In this document: positions 16,169 to 25,882 of the stretch, one piece after another | How positions within the stretch are numbered: the first letter of the stretch is position 1 | Layout of the letters: each line of letters begins with the position of its first letter | NCBI RefSeq assembly: GCF_022370755.2 | Contig: NZ_CP092364.2 | Location: 3,286,001 to 3,350,000 of the forward strand | DNA from: Mycolicibacterium goodii | GTDB lineage: Bacteria; Actinomycetota; Actinomycetes; Mycobacteriales; Mycobacteriaceae | Direction of reading: 5' to 3' | DNA: 64,000 nucleotides | Translations under genes and position numbers: made by a program | Notes under the pieces: generated by a model | Seen by the model: the letters and a program-made list of their open reading frames with translations, nothing else | The model's database searches: none | Told to the model about the DNA's origin: nothing

Positions 16169-17002
16169 TTACGAAGCGTCAGTGGATGATTCGGTGGCGG
16201 CGGCGCCTTCGGCAGAGGCGTCGGCAGCACCGGCGGTCGCGCCGGCCAGCAGCTCCTGCTCCCACTCGGCGAGCGGTTCGGCACCTTCGGCGGGCTTCTC
16301 GCCGCTGCCCTGGCCCGCGCGGGCCTGCAGACCCTCGGCGACCGCAGAGGCCACGACCCTGGTCAGCAGCGCGGCCGAGCGGATGGCGTCGTCGTTGCCC
16401 GGGATCGGGTAGTCGACGACGTCGGGATCACAGTTGGTGTCGAGGATCGCGATGACCGGGATGCCCAGCTTGCGGGCTTCGCCGACGGCGATGTGCTCCT
16501 TGTTGGTGTCGACGACCCACACGGCCGAGGGCACCTTCTGCATGTCGCGGATACCGCCGAGGCTGCGCTCAAGCTTGTTCTTCTCACGCGTGAGCATGAG
16601 GATTTCCTTCTTGGTGCGACCTTCGAAGCCACCGGTCTGTTCCATGGCCTCAAGCTCCTTGAGGCGCTGCAGGCGCTTGTGCACGGTGGAGAAGTTGGTG
16701 AGCATGCCGCCCAGCCAGCGCTGGTTCACGTACGGCATACCGACGCGGGTGGCCTCTTCGGCGATGGACTCCTGCGCCTGCTTCTTGGTGCCGACGAACA
16801 GGACCGTGCCACCGTGGGCGACGGTTTCCTTGACGAATTCGTACGCCTTGTCGATGTAGGTCAGCGTCTGCTGGAGGTCGATGATGTAGATGCCGTTGCG
16901 GTCGGTGAAGATGAACCGCTTCATCTTGGGATTCCAACGCCGGGTCTGATGCCCGAAGTGGGCGCCGCTGTCGAGCAGCTGCTTCATGGTTACAACAGCC
17001 AT
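16169..17002 (-). CDS. rpsB: 30S ribosomal protein S2
   Basis: This structural protein of the small subunit helps recruit S1 and mRNA in many bacteria. It has 277 residues starting with [20 protein letters not shown] and the S2 signatures [11 protein letters not shown] and [18 protein letters not shown] 17002 has AAAGGA upstream. The C-terminal tail is acidic and Ala/Glu-rich, as in other mycobacteria. It is the first gene of the rpsB-tsf operon. Confidence 0.97.
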   Translation of the reverse strand: MAVVTMKQLLDSGAHFGHQTRRWNPKMKRFIFTDRNGIYIIDLQQTLTYIDKAYEFVKETVAHGGTVLFVGTKKQAQESIAEEATRVGMPYVNQRWLGGMLTNFSTVHKRLQRLKELEAMEQTGGFEGRTKKEILMLTREKNKLERSLGGIRDMQKVPSAVWVVDTNKEHIAVGEARKLGIPVIAILDTNCDPDVVDYPIPGNDDAIRSAALLTRVVASAVAEGLQARAGQGSGEKPAEGAEPLAEWEQELLAGATAGAADASAEGAAATESSTDAS

Positions 17003-17300
17003 GAGTGTTCCTTTAGGTGTCGGTTGTCGCTCGGCATCGGGTGATACCGGGCCCTGGTGCCCGCAGGTTGCCGGACCCGCCCTGAGAAATCCCAGGTCAG
17101 GACCGCCGGCATCCGGGTACGACCCCATGGAGGCGATCGAGGCGCGAACACGCGAAGTCAGCCCGCTCGGCGAGCTGCACGTAGCAGTTTACACGCTGGA
17201 TACGGGTGCTTTTGTACGGTGACCACCGCGCACCCCTGTTATCCACAGGCCGCGGATCCGGACTGTGCCGCCGGGCGTCGCTGCGATGCACTGGACCGTG
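17003..17300. other. Intergenic region and rpsB leader
   Basis: This region between divergent rpsB and the M23-like gene has no coding capacity that I can support. A -10-like TAAACT on the minus strand (17186-17191) would give a leader of roughly 180 bases before rpsB, long enough for an autoregulatory RNA structure. No S2-type leader motif could be confirmed by eye. Confidence 0.35.
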
Positions 17301-17837
17301 ATGAGAAGCATCGTTGCCCTGCACGGCGTCCTGACCCGCGTGGCGTGCGTTGTCTCCTGCATCGGGTGGCTGTGCGCCGTGCCGGCGTCCGCCGAGACCG
17401 GCCGGTTCCGCTGGCCGCTGGATCCGCGGCCAGCGGTGACGCGCGACTTCGACGCGCCCTCCCCGAACTGGCAGCGCGGGCATCGCGGCGTCGACCTGGC
17501 GGCCACCACGCAACAGCCCGTGTACGCGGCCGGGCCCGGCACGGTGGTGTTCGCCGGGATTCTCGCGGGCCGCCCGGTGGTGTCGATCGCGCATCCGGGA
17601 GGTCTGCGCACGACGTACGAGCCGGTGCAGGCCCGGACGCGGGTGGGGCGCACGGTCGCGGCCGGGCAGCTCATCGGCACGGTGACCGAGGGCCACGCCG
17701 GTTGTCCGGTGGCGGCGTGCCTGCACTGGGGCGCGATGTGGGGTCCGGCGGCGCGCGCGGACTACGTCGACCCGCTCGGCCTGCTCACCACGATCCGGCT
17801 CAAGCCTTTGGCGAACGGGTTACAGTCGGCGAGGTGA
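17301..17837 (+). CDS. Secreted M23/LytM-domain protein, probably degenerate
   Basis: This protein probably acts at the cell wall. From ATG 17301 it has 178 residues with a signal peptide ending in AVPASA (about residue 31), followed by a single peptidase M23 domain. One zinc motif, HRGVDLA, is present. The second motif, normally HxH, reads CLHWG: the first histidine is cysteine, so peptidase activity is doubtful. Starts at 17286 or 17265 are possible, since no strong ribosome site exists. The gene is opposite rpsB, like Rv2891 in M. tuberculosis. A scaffold or activator role, as for other degenerate LytM proteins, is possible. Confidence 0.75.
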   Translation: MRSIVALHGVLTRVACVVSCIGWLCAVPASAETGRFRWPLDPRPAVTRDFDAPSPNWQRGHRGVDLAATTQQPVYAAGPGTVVFAGILAGRPVVSIAHPGGLRTTYEPVQARTRVGRTVAAGQLIGTVTEGHAGCPVAACLHWGAMWGPAARADYVDPLGLLTTIRLKPLANGLQSAR

Positions 17838-18793
17838 CATCTACCGCTCATCGCAACCGCCCCATGCGGTTTGGCCTGCACACCGCCCTCCCCCGTGGCA
17901 CCGATTTCGTCGAGTTCGTCCGCGGCGTCGAGGATTCCGGGTTCGACGTGCTGACGGTGCCCGATCACGTCGCGCCGACGCTGTCACCATTCGCCGGCTG
18001 CGCGACCGCCTGTGCGGTCACGACTCGTTTGCACACCGGAACGTTGGTGCTCAACAACGATCTGCGTCATCCGGTCGACGTCGCGCGCGAAGCCGCCACC
18101 ATCGCCGCCATGTCCGGTGGCCGCTTCGAGCTCGGTCTCGGTGCCGGACACATGAAGTCCGAATACGACGCGATCGGAGCGAGATTCGACCGCGGTGGCG
18201 TGCGGGTGGACCGGCTCGTCGAGGCGGTTTCGGTGATCGCGGCCCTGCTGGCAGGTGCCGACGTCGACGTCGACGGTTCGCACTACTGCGTGCGCGGTTC
18301 GGCCGGTGAGCTCGTGGCCCCGCCCGGCGTTCCCGTACCGCTGGCCATCGGCGGAAACGGCACGCGGGTATTGCGTTTGGCCGGCCAGGTTGCCGACATC
18401 GCCGGGCTGGCCGGATTCAGCCACAACCACGATGCCACCGAGGTCCGCCTGACCCACTTCGGGCCGGAAGGCCTGCTGGACCGCATCGGGGTGGTCCGCG
18501 ACGCGGCCGGCGACCGCTTCGAACGCGTCGAACTCAACGCGCTGATCCAATTCGTGGCGCACACCGAGGACAGGGCTGCCGCCGCGGCCGAACTCGCCGG
18601 AACCCTCGGCGCCGATCCGTCCGTGCTGTTGGACTCACCCTTCGTCCTGATCGGAACCTACGAGCAGATGGCCGAGGCACTGACCGAGCGTCAGCGCCGG
18701 TTCGGGGTCAGCTACTGGACGGTCATCGACGCATGGACCGGCCGCGAATCGGCCATGCCGCACCTCGCCGAGGTGATCAAGCTGTTGCGCTGA
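17834..18793 (+). CDS. LLM-class F420-dependent oxidoreductase
   Basis: This TIM-barrel flavin/F420-linked oxidoreductase of the luciferase-like family has 319 residues. It starts RFGLHTALPRGTDFVEF. The family ligands lie in the TVPDHVAP and TGTLVLNNDLRHP segments, and the GGRFELGLGAGHMKSEY signature is clear near residues 95-110. The GTG at 17834 overlaps the stop of the M23 gene as GTGA; ATG 17864 is an alternative. It corresponds in position to Rv2893. No substrate can be named; the F420 preference is inferred from the subfamily. Confidence 0.85.
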   Translation: MTSTAHRNRPMRFGLHTALPRGTDFVEFVRGVEDSGFDVLTVPDHVAPTLSPFAGCATACAVTTRLHTGTLVLNNDLRHPVDVAREAATIAAMSGGRFELGLGAGHMKSEYDAIGARFDRGGVRVDRLVEAVSVIAALLAGADVDVDGSHYCVRGSAGELVAPPGVPVPLAIGGNGTRVLRLAGQVADIAGLAGFSHNHDATEVRLTHFGPEGLLDRIGVVRDAAGDRFERVELNALIQFVAHTEDRAAAAAELAGTLGADPSVLLDSPFVLIGTYEQMAEALTERQRRFGVSYWTVIDAWTGRESAMPHLAEVIKLLR

Positions 18794-19658
18794 CCTCCGC
18801 CAGAAATGCCGTCATCGCGTCGAGCACGATGTCGGGCGCGTCCCGCTGGACCCAATGTCCGGCTTCGGCAACCACTTTCAGTTGAGCGTTCGGAATCAAC
18901 CGCGCAGCGGTACGGGCGTGCGCGACGGGCACTCCCGTGTCGCGGCCGCCGTGCACGATCAGGGCAGGCCGAGGAAACGTCCGTAACCGCTCGGTGTAGT
19001 CGGTGCGCTGCCGGTTCCACCGCACCTGGTCGCGTTGCCACTGCTCGAACGCGACGAAACCATCCGGTCTGGCCGCGGCCGCGTACACCGCTTGCATGAG
19101 CTCGTCGGTGCGGTACACGCGGTTTCGGATGATCGCCGCGATGCTCTGGTTCATCGCGACGCGGTTGCGGGCGGCCCACCGGGTCATCGCGCCCAGCGCT
19201 CCCGTGCGCACCATGGCCCACGTCACCAGTTGCCGCACCGCCGCGAACGGGCCGTCGGACAATCGGGGCATGATGCCGTAGCTGCCCAACAGCATCGCGC
19301 CGGTCACCCGGTCAGGCCGTTGGAGCACATGCCCGATCGTCATGCCCCCGCCGAGCGAGAGCCCACCGATGACGTACGTCCCTTCGACAACCGCGTCGAC
19401 GAACTCACCGACATAGGCGACCAGACGCTCCTGCGTCACCGGCACCGCCGGCAGGGGGCTGTGCCCGTACCCCGGATGGTCGGGGCAGATGACCCGGTAG
19501 CCTGCCGCGGCGAGGTCGCCTCCGATTCCGCCCCAGGACAACTCGGCACTGTCGATGCCGCCTCCGTGCAGGAGCACGACAGTGCCCGCCGGACGTTCGG
19601 GAGACCAGGTGAGGTAGGAGACCCGCCCGATCGGCAGGTCGATTTCGGTTCGGATCAT
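18777..19658 (-). CDS. Alpha/beta-fold hydrolase
   Basis: This is a 293-residue soluble hydrolase. The nucleophile Ser sits in GGLSLGG (about residue 98), the acid is likely Asp in GGRDTGVP, and the general base His is in EAGHWVQ. The oxyanion HGGG motif is present early (LLHGGGID). ATG 19658 overlaps the xerC stop as ATGA, so the two are co-translated. Its 3' end overlaps the convergent F420 oxidoreductase by 17 bases. Possible activities include esterase, lactonase or epoxide hydrolase; nothing in the neighbourhood narrows this. Confidence 0.8.
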   Translation of the reverse strand: MIRTEIDLPIGRVSYLTWSPERPAGTVVLLHGGGIDSAELSWGGIGGDLAAAGYRVICPDHPGYGHSPLPAVPVTQERLVAYVGEFVDAVVEGTYVIGGLSLGGGMTIGHVLQRPDRVTGAMLLGSYGIMPRLSDGPFAAVRQLVTWAMVRTGALGAMTRWAARNRVAMNQSIAAIIRNRVYRTDELMQAVYAAAARPDGFVAFEQWQRDQVRWNRQRTDYTERLRTFPRPALIVHGGRDTGVPVAHARTAARLIPNAQLKVVAEAGHWVQRDAPDIVLDAMTAFLAEVSATA

Positions 19659-20593
19659 GCGCGTGGGTGGGCCTGGTCGTGGACGGCGCGCAGCCGTTCG
19701 ACGGTGACGTGGGTGTACAGCTGTGTGGTGGCCAGCGAGGTGTGGCCGAGCAGTTCCTGCACGATACGCAGGTCGGCGCCACCTTCGAGCAGGTGCGTGG
19801 CGGCACTGTGACGGAGCCCGTGCGGGCCGATGTCGGGTGCGCCGTTGACGGCGGAGACGGTCTGGTGCACCACGGTGCGGGCCTGACGCGGATCGAGGCG
19901 ACGGCCCCTGGCTCCGAGCAACAGCGCCGGACCCGATTCCGGGATCGACAGCTGCGGCCTGCCGTCGGTCAACCACGCCGTCAGCGCGGCGTGTGCCGGT
20001 TCCCCGAACGGGACGGTCCGTTGTTTGTTGCCCTTGCCCAGCACTCGCACCACTCGCCGCGAGGTGTCGACATCGTCGATGTCGAGCCCGCACAGTTCGC
20101 TGACGCGGATACCGGTCGCGTAGAGCATCTCGACGATCAGCCGATCCCGCAGTGCGATCGGATCGCCCTCCTGTGCACCGGAACTTACGGCTTCCAGGGC
20201 TTCATGCGCCTGATCGCGACGCAACACGGCGGGCAGGGTGCGACGGGCCTTCGGCGCCTGCAGGCGCGCAGCCGGGTCGACACCGATCAGGCCACGCCGC
20301 ACCGCCCACGCACAGAACGTCTTCACCGACGACGTCCGCCGCGCCAACGTCGTCCGCGCCGCACCTGCGGCCGACTGCTCGGCCAACCACGACCGCAACA
20401 GCGGGAGGCTCATCCTCGCCGGGTTCCGCTCACCGGTCCGTTGCTCGACGAAGTCGAACAGCGCCGTCAGATCACCCCGGTACGCCCGACGGGTGTGGTC
20501 GGAATGGCCGCGTTCGAGGCCGAGGTAGGCATCGAACTGGTCGAGCACGGATTCCATGCCCAACACCGTCTCAGATCGTGCCGCGGTGTCCAT
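19655..20593 (-). CDS. xerC: Tyrosine recombinase XerC
   Basis: This recombinase acts with XerD at dif to resolve chromosome dimers. The catalytic residues are all present: Arg163, Lys187, His258, Arg261, His284 and the nucleophile Tyr293 ([15 protein letters not shown]). The N-terminal SAM-like core-binding domain spans about residues 13-110. ATG 20593 gives 312 residues; ATG 20557 ([12 protein letters not shown]) would match the shorter start of M. tuberculosis XerC (Rv2894c), and neither has a strong ribosome site. Location beside viuB is the conserved mycobacterial arrangement, here separated by inserted genes. Confidence 0.92.
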   Translation of the reverse strand: MDTAARSETVLGMESVLDQFDAYLGLERGHSDHTRRAYRGDLTALFDFVEQRTGERNPARMSLPLLRSWLAEQSAAGAARTTLARRTSSVKTFCAWAVRRGLIGVDPAARLQAPKARRTLPAVLRRDQAHEALEAVSSGAQEGDPIALRDRLIVEMLYATGIRVSELCGLDIDDVDTSRRVVRVLGKGNKQRTVPFGEPAHAALTAWLTDGRPQLSIPESGPALLLGARGRRLDPRQARTVVHQTVSAVNGAPDIGPHGLRHSAATHLLEGGADLRIVQELLGHTSLATTQLYTHVTVERLRAVHDQAHPRA

Positions 20594-20787
20594 CCGACGC
20601 GCCGCGTCGCAATCTGGGCGTGACCCTCGCGCGAGGGTTGTTGCCGCCGAGCATAGCGGGCGTGCATGCCGCCGCCTGGACGAACGGCCGCGGGTGAATC
20701 AGTCGATTGAGGTATCGCGTTACTCGTGTCCCACATGAGCGCAGCGGCTCACACTGAGTTTCCAGTGACTGCCGAGGGGAGCCCATC

Positions 20788-21177
20788 ATGGGTGCGCTCA
20801 ATTCAACCGGGCTGGGCTTCACCATCATCGGTACGGCCACCGCGGCGTTGATCACGGCATGCGGTGGCAACGACCCGACAGGCCCGACCACATTCACGAA
20901 CAACGTGACAACGGAGAGCACTGTTTTCGAGACCGGTACGACGACGTCGGCGGCCGGGACGGATGTCGCCGGCTTCGATCCTCCGTCCACGACGTCAGGT
21001 GCGATTCCCACCCCCACCTCGATCGTCAATACTCCCTTTCTTCCGCCGGCCACCACGTCGGGCCCCATTCCGACGACCACCACTCTGATCCAGACGCCCA
21101 CCACCACGGCCACCATGGTTCCCACCACCACGGCCGCCACGGCTCCCGCCACCACGAGTTCGAAGGCCGAGGGATGA
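20788..21177 (+). CDS. Thr/Pro-rich lipoprotein
   Basis: This 129-residue protein has a signal sequence ending in a lipobox, ITAC with Cys25, so it is probably lipidated and anchored outside the membrane. The rest is low-complexity, dominated by Thr, Pro, Ala and Ser (PTTTTLIQTPTTTATM is typical) and probably O-mannosylated, without any globular domain. GGGGAG precedes the ATG. The stop overlaps the ATG of the next gene, which encodes a membrane protein with a sensor-type domain; the two are probably coexpressed. Confidence 0.75.
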   Translation: MGALNSTGLGFTIIGTATAALITACGGNDPTGPTTFTNNVTTESTVFETGTTTSAAGTDVAGFDPPSTTSGAIPTPTSIVNTPFLPPATTSGPIPTTTTLIQTPTTTATMVPTTTAATAPATTSSKAEG

Positions 21178-22721
21178 GCGGCGACAGTGATCACGACGAC
21201 AGCGACGGACCGATTCCCACCTCGGTGCACCGGTGGATCGGCGTCATCGGATTGGTCGTCGCACCGACGACGTTGGTGACCGGATTGTGCTACTACTTCG
21301 GCTATACCGCGACCCGGAAGAGCCTGGCATACCTCGGGATCGATACCGATGCTGTGGGGTTCACCACCAACGACTACGTGACGCGAAGCACGGGTGTCCT
21401 GTTCGTGGTGGCCCTGATCGCCCTCGTCATCTGTACCGCAGTGTTGGCTCTTTGCGCATACATTCGCCGTATCGCCGAAGCCGGCCGCCATGTTCGCGCT
21501 TTGCGCCTTGCCGCGTGGTCGCTGCTCGTCCTCGGCGGTGCGGGGGTTGTTCGCGGGGTGGTCGGCGTCGTACAACCCGGAGTCCTCTGGGACCATTACG
21601 TTCTGTTGACTCCGCTGACGCTGGGTGTCGGCGCGGCACTGGTCATGATGGGAGCCTGGATCTTTCGAAGAACCACACCGGTGGACGAACGCCCGGCGCT
21701 GGTTGCCGTCGAGCGGGCATTGGTCGCGGTCGCAGTGGCTGTGGTGGTTCTTGCGGCGTTCTGGACCACGAACATATTCGCCACGAAGGTCGGCGAAATC
21801 GACGGCATCAACGCCGCTGGGAATCTGTGGAACAGGGAAACCTCGGCGATACTCGACACCGGTGATCGGTTGTTCATCCCAGAATCGCTTGTGCGCACCA
21901 GCGTACTGACCGAAGCGGGATCACCGCAGGGCGAGACGTTCCGGTACGAGTGCCTGCGCGTGCTCGCCGTTCGCGGTGACCAGTGGGTCCTGCTGCCGGC
22001 CAACTGGCGCCCCCAGTTCGGTTACGCCGTGCTGGTCTCTGAGGATGCGAACCATCGGATCATGTTGCGCAGCATCAAAGACGCCCCCGAACGCGTGGGT
22101 AATCGTCCCAACGTCCGCGACTTCTATCCGTGCCCAGAGCTTGTGCCCACATCGAGCGGGCCCACTGTGCAGACACAGCTTCTGCCCGCCGCGGATGTCG
22201 ACCGCATCCTGCTGACTTCCGGACTGAGTACTGTGCGAGAGGCCGTCGACGAATCCTCGGCCGATGGTTCAGACGAGCAGACATGTTCGGCGACGGTAGA
22301 TTCGACGACTCAGAGATTCTCGACGCGAACCGGATTCACGAAACGCTATGTTCGCGAGCTCTCGGGCCAGGATCACGGCGTACGGCTGTTCGTCCAGGAA
22401 AGCGTGACCGAGTTCGACACGCCGCAGCACGCGGGAGACTTTCTCGCCAACGCCAAGTCGGTGTGGCAGTCGTGCAGGGACACCGAGGTGGCCATCAACA
22501 CCGAAGGCACCATCGAACACCATCGCATCGGAGCGGTCAACGATGACGACGCTCTGGTTCTCGCCGACGTCAGCTCGCCTGCCTCGCGGGGCGACTGCAG
22601 ACACGCCGCGACGGCGAGATCGAACATCGTCGCCGATGTGATCGTTTGCGGGCCGACCGCTCGTGACCTCACCGCTCTACTGGTCCACGCGTTGCGCGAT
22701 CGCTTCCGTGAAACGCCGTGA
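21174..22721 (+). CDS. Membrane protein with PknH-type extracytoplasmic sensor domain
   Basis: This 515-residue protein has an acidic cytoplasmic N-terminus and about four or five membrane helices in residues 20-205. A central region follows, and a C-terminal domain of about 190 residues resembles the PknH extracellular domain. The match rests on the block VWQSCRDTEV, the CRHA and VADVIVCG segments and the four cysteines expected to form two disulfides. Unlike PknH, no kinase domain is present. The ATG overlaps the preceding lipoprotein stop (ATGA). It may sense cell-surface ligands with the lipoprotein partner. The function is unknown, and the domain call is from memory of the family. Confidence 0.7.
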   Translation: MSGDSDHDDSDGPIPTSVHRWIGVIGLVVAPTTLVTGLCYYFGYTATRKSLAYLGIDTDAVGFTTNDYVTRSTGVLFVVALIALVICTAVLALCAYIRRIAEAGRHVRALRLAAWSLLVLGGAGVVRGVVGVVQPGVLWDHYVLLTPLTLGVGAALVMMGAWIFRRTTPVDERPALVAVERALVAVAVAVVVLAAFWTTNIFATKVGEIDGINAAGNLWNRETSAILDTGDRLFIPESLVRTSVLTEAGSPQGETFRYECLRVLAVRGDQWVLLPANWRPQFGYAVLVSEDANHRIMLRSIKDAPERVGNRPNVRDFYPCPELVPTSSGPTVQTQLLPAADVDRILLTSGLSTVREAVDESSADGSDEQTCSATVDSTTQRFSTRTGFTKRYVRELSGQDHGVRLFVQESVTEFDTPQHAGDFLANAKSVWQSCRDTEVAINTEGTIEHHRIGAVNDDDALVLADVSSPASRGDCRHAATARSNIVADVIVCGPTARDLTALLVHALRDRFRETP

Positions 22722-22742
22722 CAAAACGGCACCGTGGCACCG

Positions 22743-23576
22743 TCACAGCGTCGTCGCGATCGGCGCAGGTGCGGCGGCAATCTCGTCGAGCACGCGAATG
22801 TTCTTCGCCACGTCCCAGCTCTCCTGTGCGGCGATGGTTTCGAGCGCCCATTCGATGAGCCCGATCAACCCGGGTGGCTCGAAGATCAGTTGCCCCTGCT
22901 TGGCGATCCGGTGGTCACGTACCCGGAGGGTGAGCGGTCGGGTGAAGGCCGGTTGGTTCGCCAGAAGGGTGGCGAACCGCCAGGCGTCGTCGCGGAAGGT
23001 GCGTACCGCCTCGTTGATCAGCACGATCTGGTGATCCATGAGCACGGCGTAGACGTCGGCCAGCGCCGGTGACAGTTCGTTGAGGTCGGCGACGACGCCG
23101 TCGACCTGGCTGGCGAGGACCGCGTTGATGCGGTTGAAGTCGGCCCTCAACTCCGGCAGGCGCCCGGGCGGCGTCACGGCGTGCGCGGCGGCCCCGAGAT
23201 CCAGGCAGATGTGGGCGCTGACACCGGCGAGCATGTGCTGCAGGATGATCGGATCTTCACGACCTGCCGCGTCGAACGTCACCTGCCAGGACCGCGTCGG
23301 ACGCGGGAACCTGTCCGGATGAAACTGGCCGTTCAGCGCGTCGAAGTAGCGGTTGGCGAACGCCACGTCGAGCCGTTCCATCCGTGGACCGTCGTCGAAT
23401 GCCCCATGGGCCACGGCCGCGCGCACGGCGACCGTGATGCGTTTGTACAGGGCAGCGAAATAGCCCAAACGGCTGGCGTTTTCGATCGACCAGTCGATGA
23501 CCGAGTCGATCCTTGCGACGACGTCGTCCAGACTCGTCGCAGGGGTAAGCGGGGCCAGGGGCGGCACATGCGGCAT
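22743..23576 (-). CDS. DUF5995 family protein
   Basis: This 277-residue soluble, largely helical protein has conserved segments GAFDDGPRMERLDV and FANRYFDALN and a His-containing LAGVSAHICLDLG motif, which I recognise as the DUF5995 family. The function is unknown; the fold suggests a phospholipase- or PAS-like helical bundle, which is only a guess. ATG 23576 is chosen because GGAGGAGA lies just upstream. It is the last gene of the viuB-LMO-DUF5995 minus-strand run, 97 bases after the lactate monooxygenase-like gene. Confidence 0.7.
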   Translation of the reverse strand: MPHVPPLAPLTPATSLDDVVARIDSVIDWSIENASRLGYFAALYKRITVAVRAAVAHGAFDDGPRMERLDVAFANRYFDALNGQFHPDRFPRPTRSWQVTFDAAGREDPIILQHMLAGVSAHICLDLGAAAHAVTPPGRLPELRADFNRINAVLASQVDGVVADLNELSPALADVYAVLMDHQIVLINEAVRTFRDDAWRFATLLANQPAFTRPLTLRVRDHRIAKQGQLIFEPPGLIGLIEWALETIAAQESWDVAKNIRVLDEIAAAPAPIATTL

Positions 23577-23673
23577 CGGTTCTCCTCCAGATCGCCACGA
23601 TTGGTGCGTGTCGTATCTGATCGTTGCCGCGGCAACCTTCAGCGAACACGAGTAGTCCGCTACCCGACTCGGC

Positions 23674-24837
23674 TCAGGCGTCGACGCGACGCAGCGTGTC
23701 AGGGGTGAGATCGGCCACGGACGGATAGCCGTCGACCGCCATGATGAGATCGGCTTCGGCCAGCAAAGAGCGCAGTACGTGCACGATGCCATCGACACCT
23801 CCGAGCGCAAGCCCGAACACGTACGGACGCCCGACACCCACGGCAGTGGCGCCGAGTGCCAGAGCCTTGACGATGTCGGCGCCGTTGCGGATGCCGGAGT
23901 CGAACAGCACCGGCATGCCGTCGGCGGCCTCGACCACACCCGGCAGGCAGTCGATCGCAGGAACGCCACCGTTGGCTTGACGGCCGCCATGGTTGGAGCA
24001 GTAGATGCCGTCCACGCCTGCGTCTTTGGCGCGGCGCACGTCGTCGGGGTGACAGATGCCCTTGAGGATCAGTGGCAGTGTGGTGAGCGAACGCAGCCAG
24101 GGCAGATCGTCCCACGTGAGCGGATTGCCGAACTGGCTCACCCACCGCAGCACGGCTGCCTGCGGGTTCTCCTCCGGTGGTTGCGGCAGCCCGGCGCGGA
24201 AAACCGGATCGCTGGTGTAGTTCGCAAGGCACTTACCGCGCAACTGTGGAAAGTTCGACATGGACAGATCCCGCGGTCGCCAGCCGGGGACCCAGGTGTC
24301 GAGGGTGACGACGATGCCCTTGAAGCCGGCGGCTTCGGCGCGCTGTACGAAGCTCGCGGCAAGGTCACGATCTGTCGGGGTGTAGAGCTGGAAAAAGCCG
24401 GGGGTGTCCCCGAATTGAGCGGCGACGTCCTCCAGCGGGTCCTGGGTGAGCGTCGAGAGGACCAGGGGCACGCCGGTGCGCGCTGCGGCCTGAGCGCCGG
24501 TCAGATCCCCGTGGCCGTCCTGGCCACAGATTCCGAGCACGCCGATGGGCGCCATGAACAACGGCGACGGCAGCTTCACACCGAACAGGTCGACCGACAG
24601 ATCCCGCTCCCGTTGGGCGTTGAGCATCCGTGGAATGAGACCCCACCGATCGAACGCGGTGCGGTTGACCCGTTGGGTACGTTCGTCACCCGCTCCGCCT
24701 GCGACGTAGGACCAGATCGACGCGGGCATCGCGTGCTGGGCCTTGCTCTCCAGCGTGGCATAGTCCATCGGCATGGTCGGCAGCACGCCGGACAAGCCCT
24801 GCAGGTAGATCTCAAGCTGATAGTCGCCGTAGGCCAT
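23674..24837 (-). CDS. FMN-dependent alpha-hydroxy acid oxidase, lactate 2-monooxygenase-like
   Basis: This 387-residue TIM-barrel flavoenzyme oxidises an L-2-hydroxyacid. The closest relative I recognise is mycobacterial lactate 2-monooxygenase: the start [40 protein letters not shown] and the C-terminal [12 protein letters not shown] are all near-matches. FMN/substrate residues include Lys in LILKGICHP and the His-Arg pair in SNHGGRQ. A loop after [12 protein letters not shown] is shorter than in the characterised enzyme. It starts 24 bases after viuB. The substrate may be lactate or a larger hydroxyacid. Confidence 0.85.
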   Translation of the reverse strand: MAYGDYQLEIYLQGLSGVLPTMPMDYATLESKAQHAMPASIWSYVAGGAGDERTQRVNRTAFDRWGLIPRMLNAQRERDLSVDLFGVKLPSPLFMAPIGVLGICGQDGHGDLTGAQAAARTGVPLVLSTLTQDPLEDVAAQFGDTPGFFQLYTPTDRDLAASFVQRAEAAGFKGIVVTLDTWVPGWRPRDLSMSNFPQLRGKCLANYTSDPVFRAGLPQPPEENPQAAVLRWVSQFGNPLTWDDLPWLRSLTTLPLILKGICHPDDVRRAKDAGVDGIYCSNHGGRQANGGVPAIDCLPGVVEAADGMPVLFDSGIRNGADIVKALALGATAVGVGRPYVFGLALGGVDGIVHVLRSLLAEADLIMAVDGYPSVADLTPDTLRRVDA

Positions 24838-24861
24838 GACGGCTACTTTGCCAGCTTGCGC

Positions 24862-25734
24862 TCAAGCGGTGGCCTCAGCCTCGGCTTTTGCCAGTTCGGC
24901 CTTCCACTGCCGGAAGGTCTCCTCGGTGCGTCCGCGCCGCCAGTATCCCGAGATCGACGCCGCCCACTTTGCCTCGATCCCACGTTCCTTGCGGATGTAG
25001 GGCCGCAGGTTGTGCATGACCGCTTGCGCCTCGCCGTGGATGAACACCTGCACCTGACCGGGCAGCCACGGCGTCTCCTTGACCGCGTCGATCAGCGGTG
25101 CGTGGTCACCCGCACGGTCCTCTGGTACCAGGTCGGCCCGGCCACCGCGGTAGATCCACTTGATCTCGACGCCGGCGGGCGCCTTGAGTTCGAGTTCGTC
25201 GTCTGGGCCTGCGACCTCGATGAGAACGTTGCCGATCGCGTTGTCCGGCAATGCCTCCAGCGCGGTGCTGATCGCGGGGATGGCTGCCTCGTCACCAGCG
25301 AACAAGTACCAGTCAGCCGCCGGGTCAGGTGAGAATGCGCCACCCGGTCCCATCAGATAGGCCGGTTGCCCCGGTGTCGCCGCGGCTGCCCACGGCCCCG
25401 CGATGCCGAGTTCGCCGTGCACGACGAAGTCGACGCTGATCTCACCGCGCTGCTCGTCCACATCGCGGACGGTGTAGGTGCGCACGGTCGGCCGCTGCGC
25501 CTCGGGAAGATCTTGAAAACTGTCCAGCGTCAGTGGTTGTGGCAGCGCGCTGACGTCGACGCCCTCGGGAACGATGACGAACTTGACGTAGGAATCGGTG
25601 AACTCGCTGGGCTTGAACGTGCCGAAACCGGTGCCACCTCCCTGGTTGTTGCCGCCCAGCACCAGCCTGACCATGTGTGGTGTCAACTCTTCACGACGCA
25701 CCACCGAGAAGGTGTGTATGGGTCGTCCTGCCAT
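24862..25734 (-). CDS. viuB: Siderophore-interacting FAD reductase (ViuB)
   Basis: This ferric-siderophore reductase of the SIP family (290 residues) would release iron from imported siderophore. The N-terminal FAD-binding barrel contains the RTYTVRDVD motif near residue 84, and the C-terminal SIP domain contains the GDEAAIPAI segment. The ATG at 25734 follows GGAGGGG. Position next to the dprA-xerC region matches Rv2895c. Two copies of an 18-base repeat precede it. No IdeR box was found by eye, so iron control is not shown. Confidence 0.85.
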   Translation of the reverse strand: MAGRPIHTFSVVRREELTPHMVRLVLGGNNQGGGTGFGTFKPSEFTDSYVKFVIVPEGVDVSALPQPLTLDSFQDLPEAQRPTVRTYTVRDVDEQRGEISVDFVVHGELGIAGPWAAAATPGQPAYLMGPGGAFSPDPAADWYLFAGDEAAIPAISTALEALPDNAIGNVLIEVAGPDDELELKAPAGVEIKWIYRGGRADLVPEDRAGDHAPLIDAVKETPWLPGQVQVFIHGEAQAVMHNLRPYIRKERGIEAKWAASISGYWRRGRTEETFRQWKAELAKAEAEATA

Positions 25735-25748
25735 TCCGCCCCTCCAAA

Positions 25749-25789
25749 ACTCATCTGTCGGCCCGCAACCGACTCATTTGTCGGCCCGC
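25749..25789. repeat. Tandem direct repeat upstream of viuB
   Basis: The 18-base word ACTCATYTGTCGGCCCGC occurs at 25749-25766 and 25772-25789 (period 23, one mismatch). On the minus strand the second ATG in this repeat begins a short reading frame of 8 codons (MSRLRADR) just ahead of the viuB ribosome site. Confidence 0.5.
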
Positions 25790-25882
25790 CTCCGTCGACC
25801 TCACCGACTATACGGAGACGTTCGGGCGGTAGGTCGCCTACCGGTGGGGATGGACGATTGTCAGCCCCGCCAAACGTGATCC

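Noticed and set aside
17003..17300. Known riboswitch or RNA gene in the rpsB leader
   Set aside because: No conserved RNA motif could be recognised by eye; a covariance-model search would be needed.
22721..22745. Direct repeat GGCACCGT twice as a terminator hairpin
   Set aside because: The two words are direct, not inverted, repeats and cannot form a stem.
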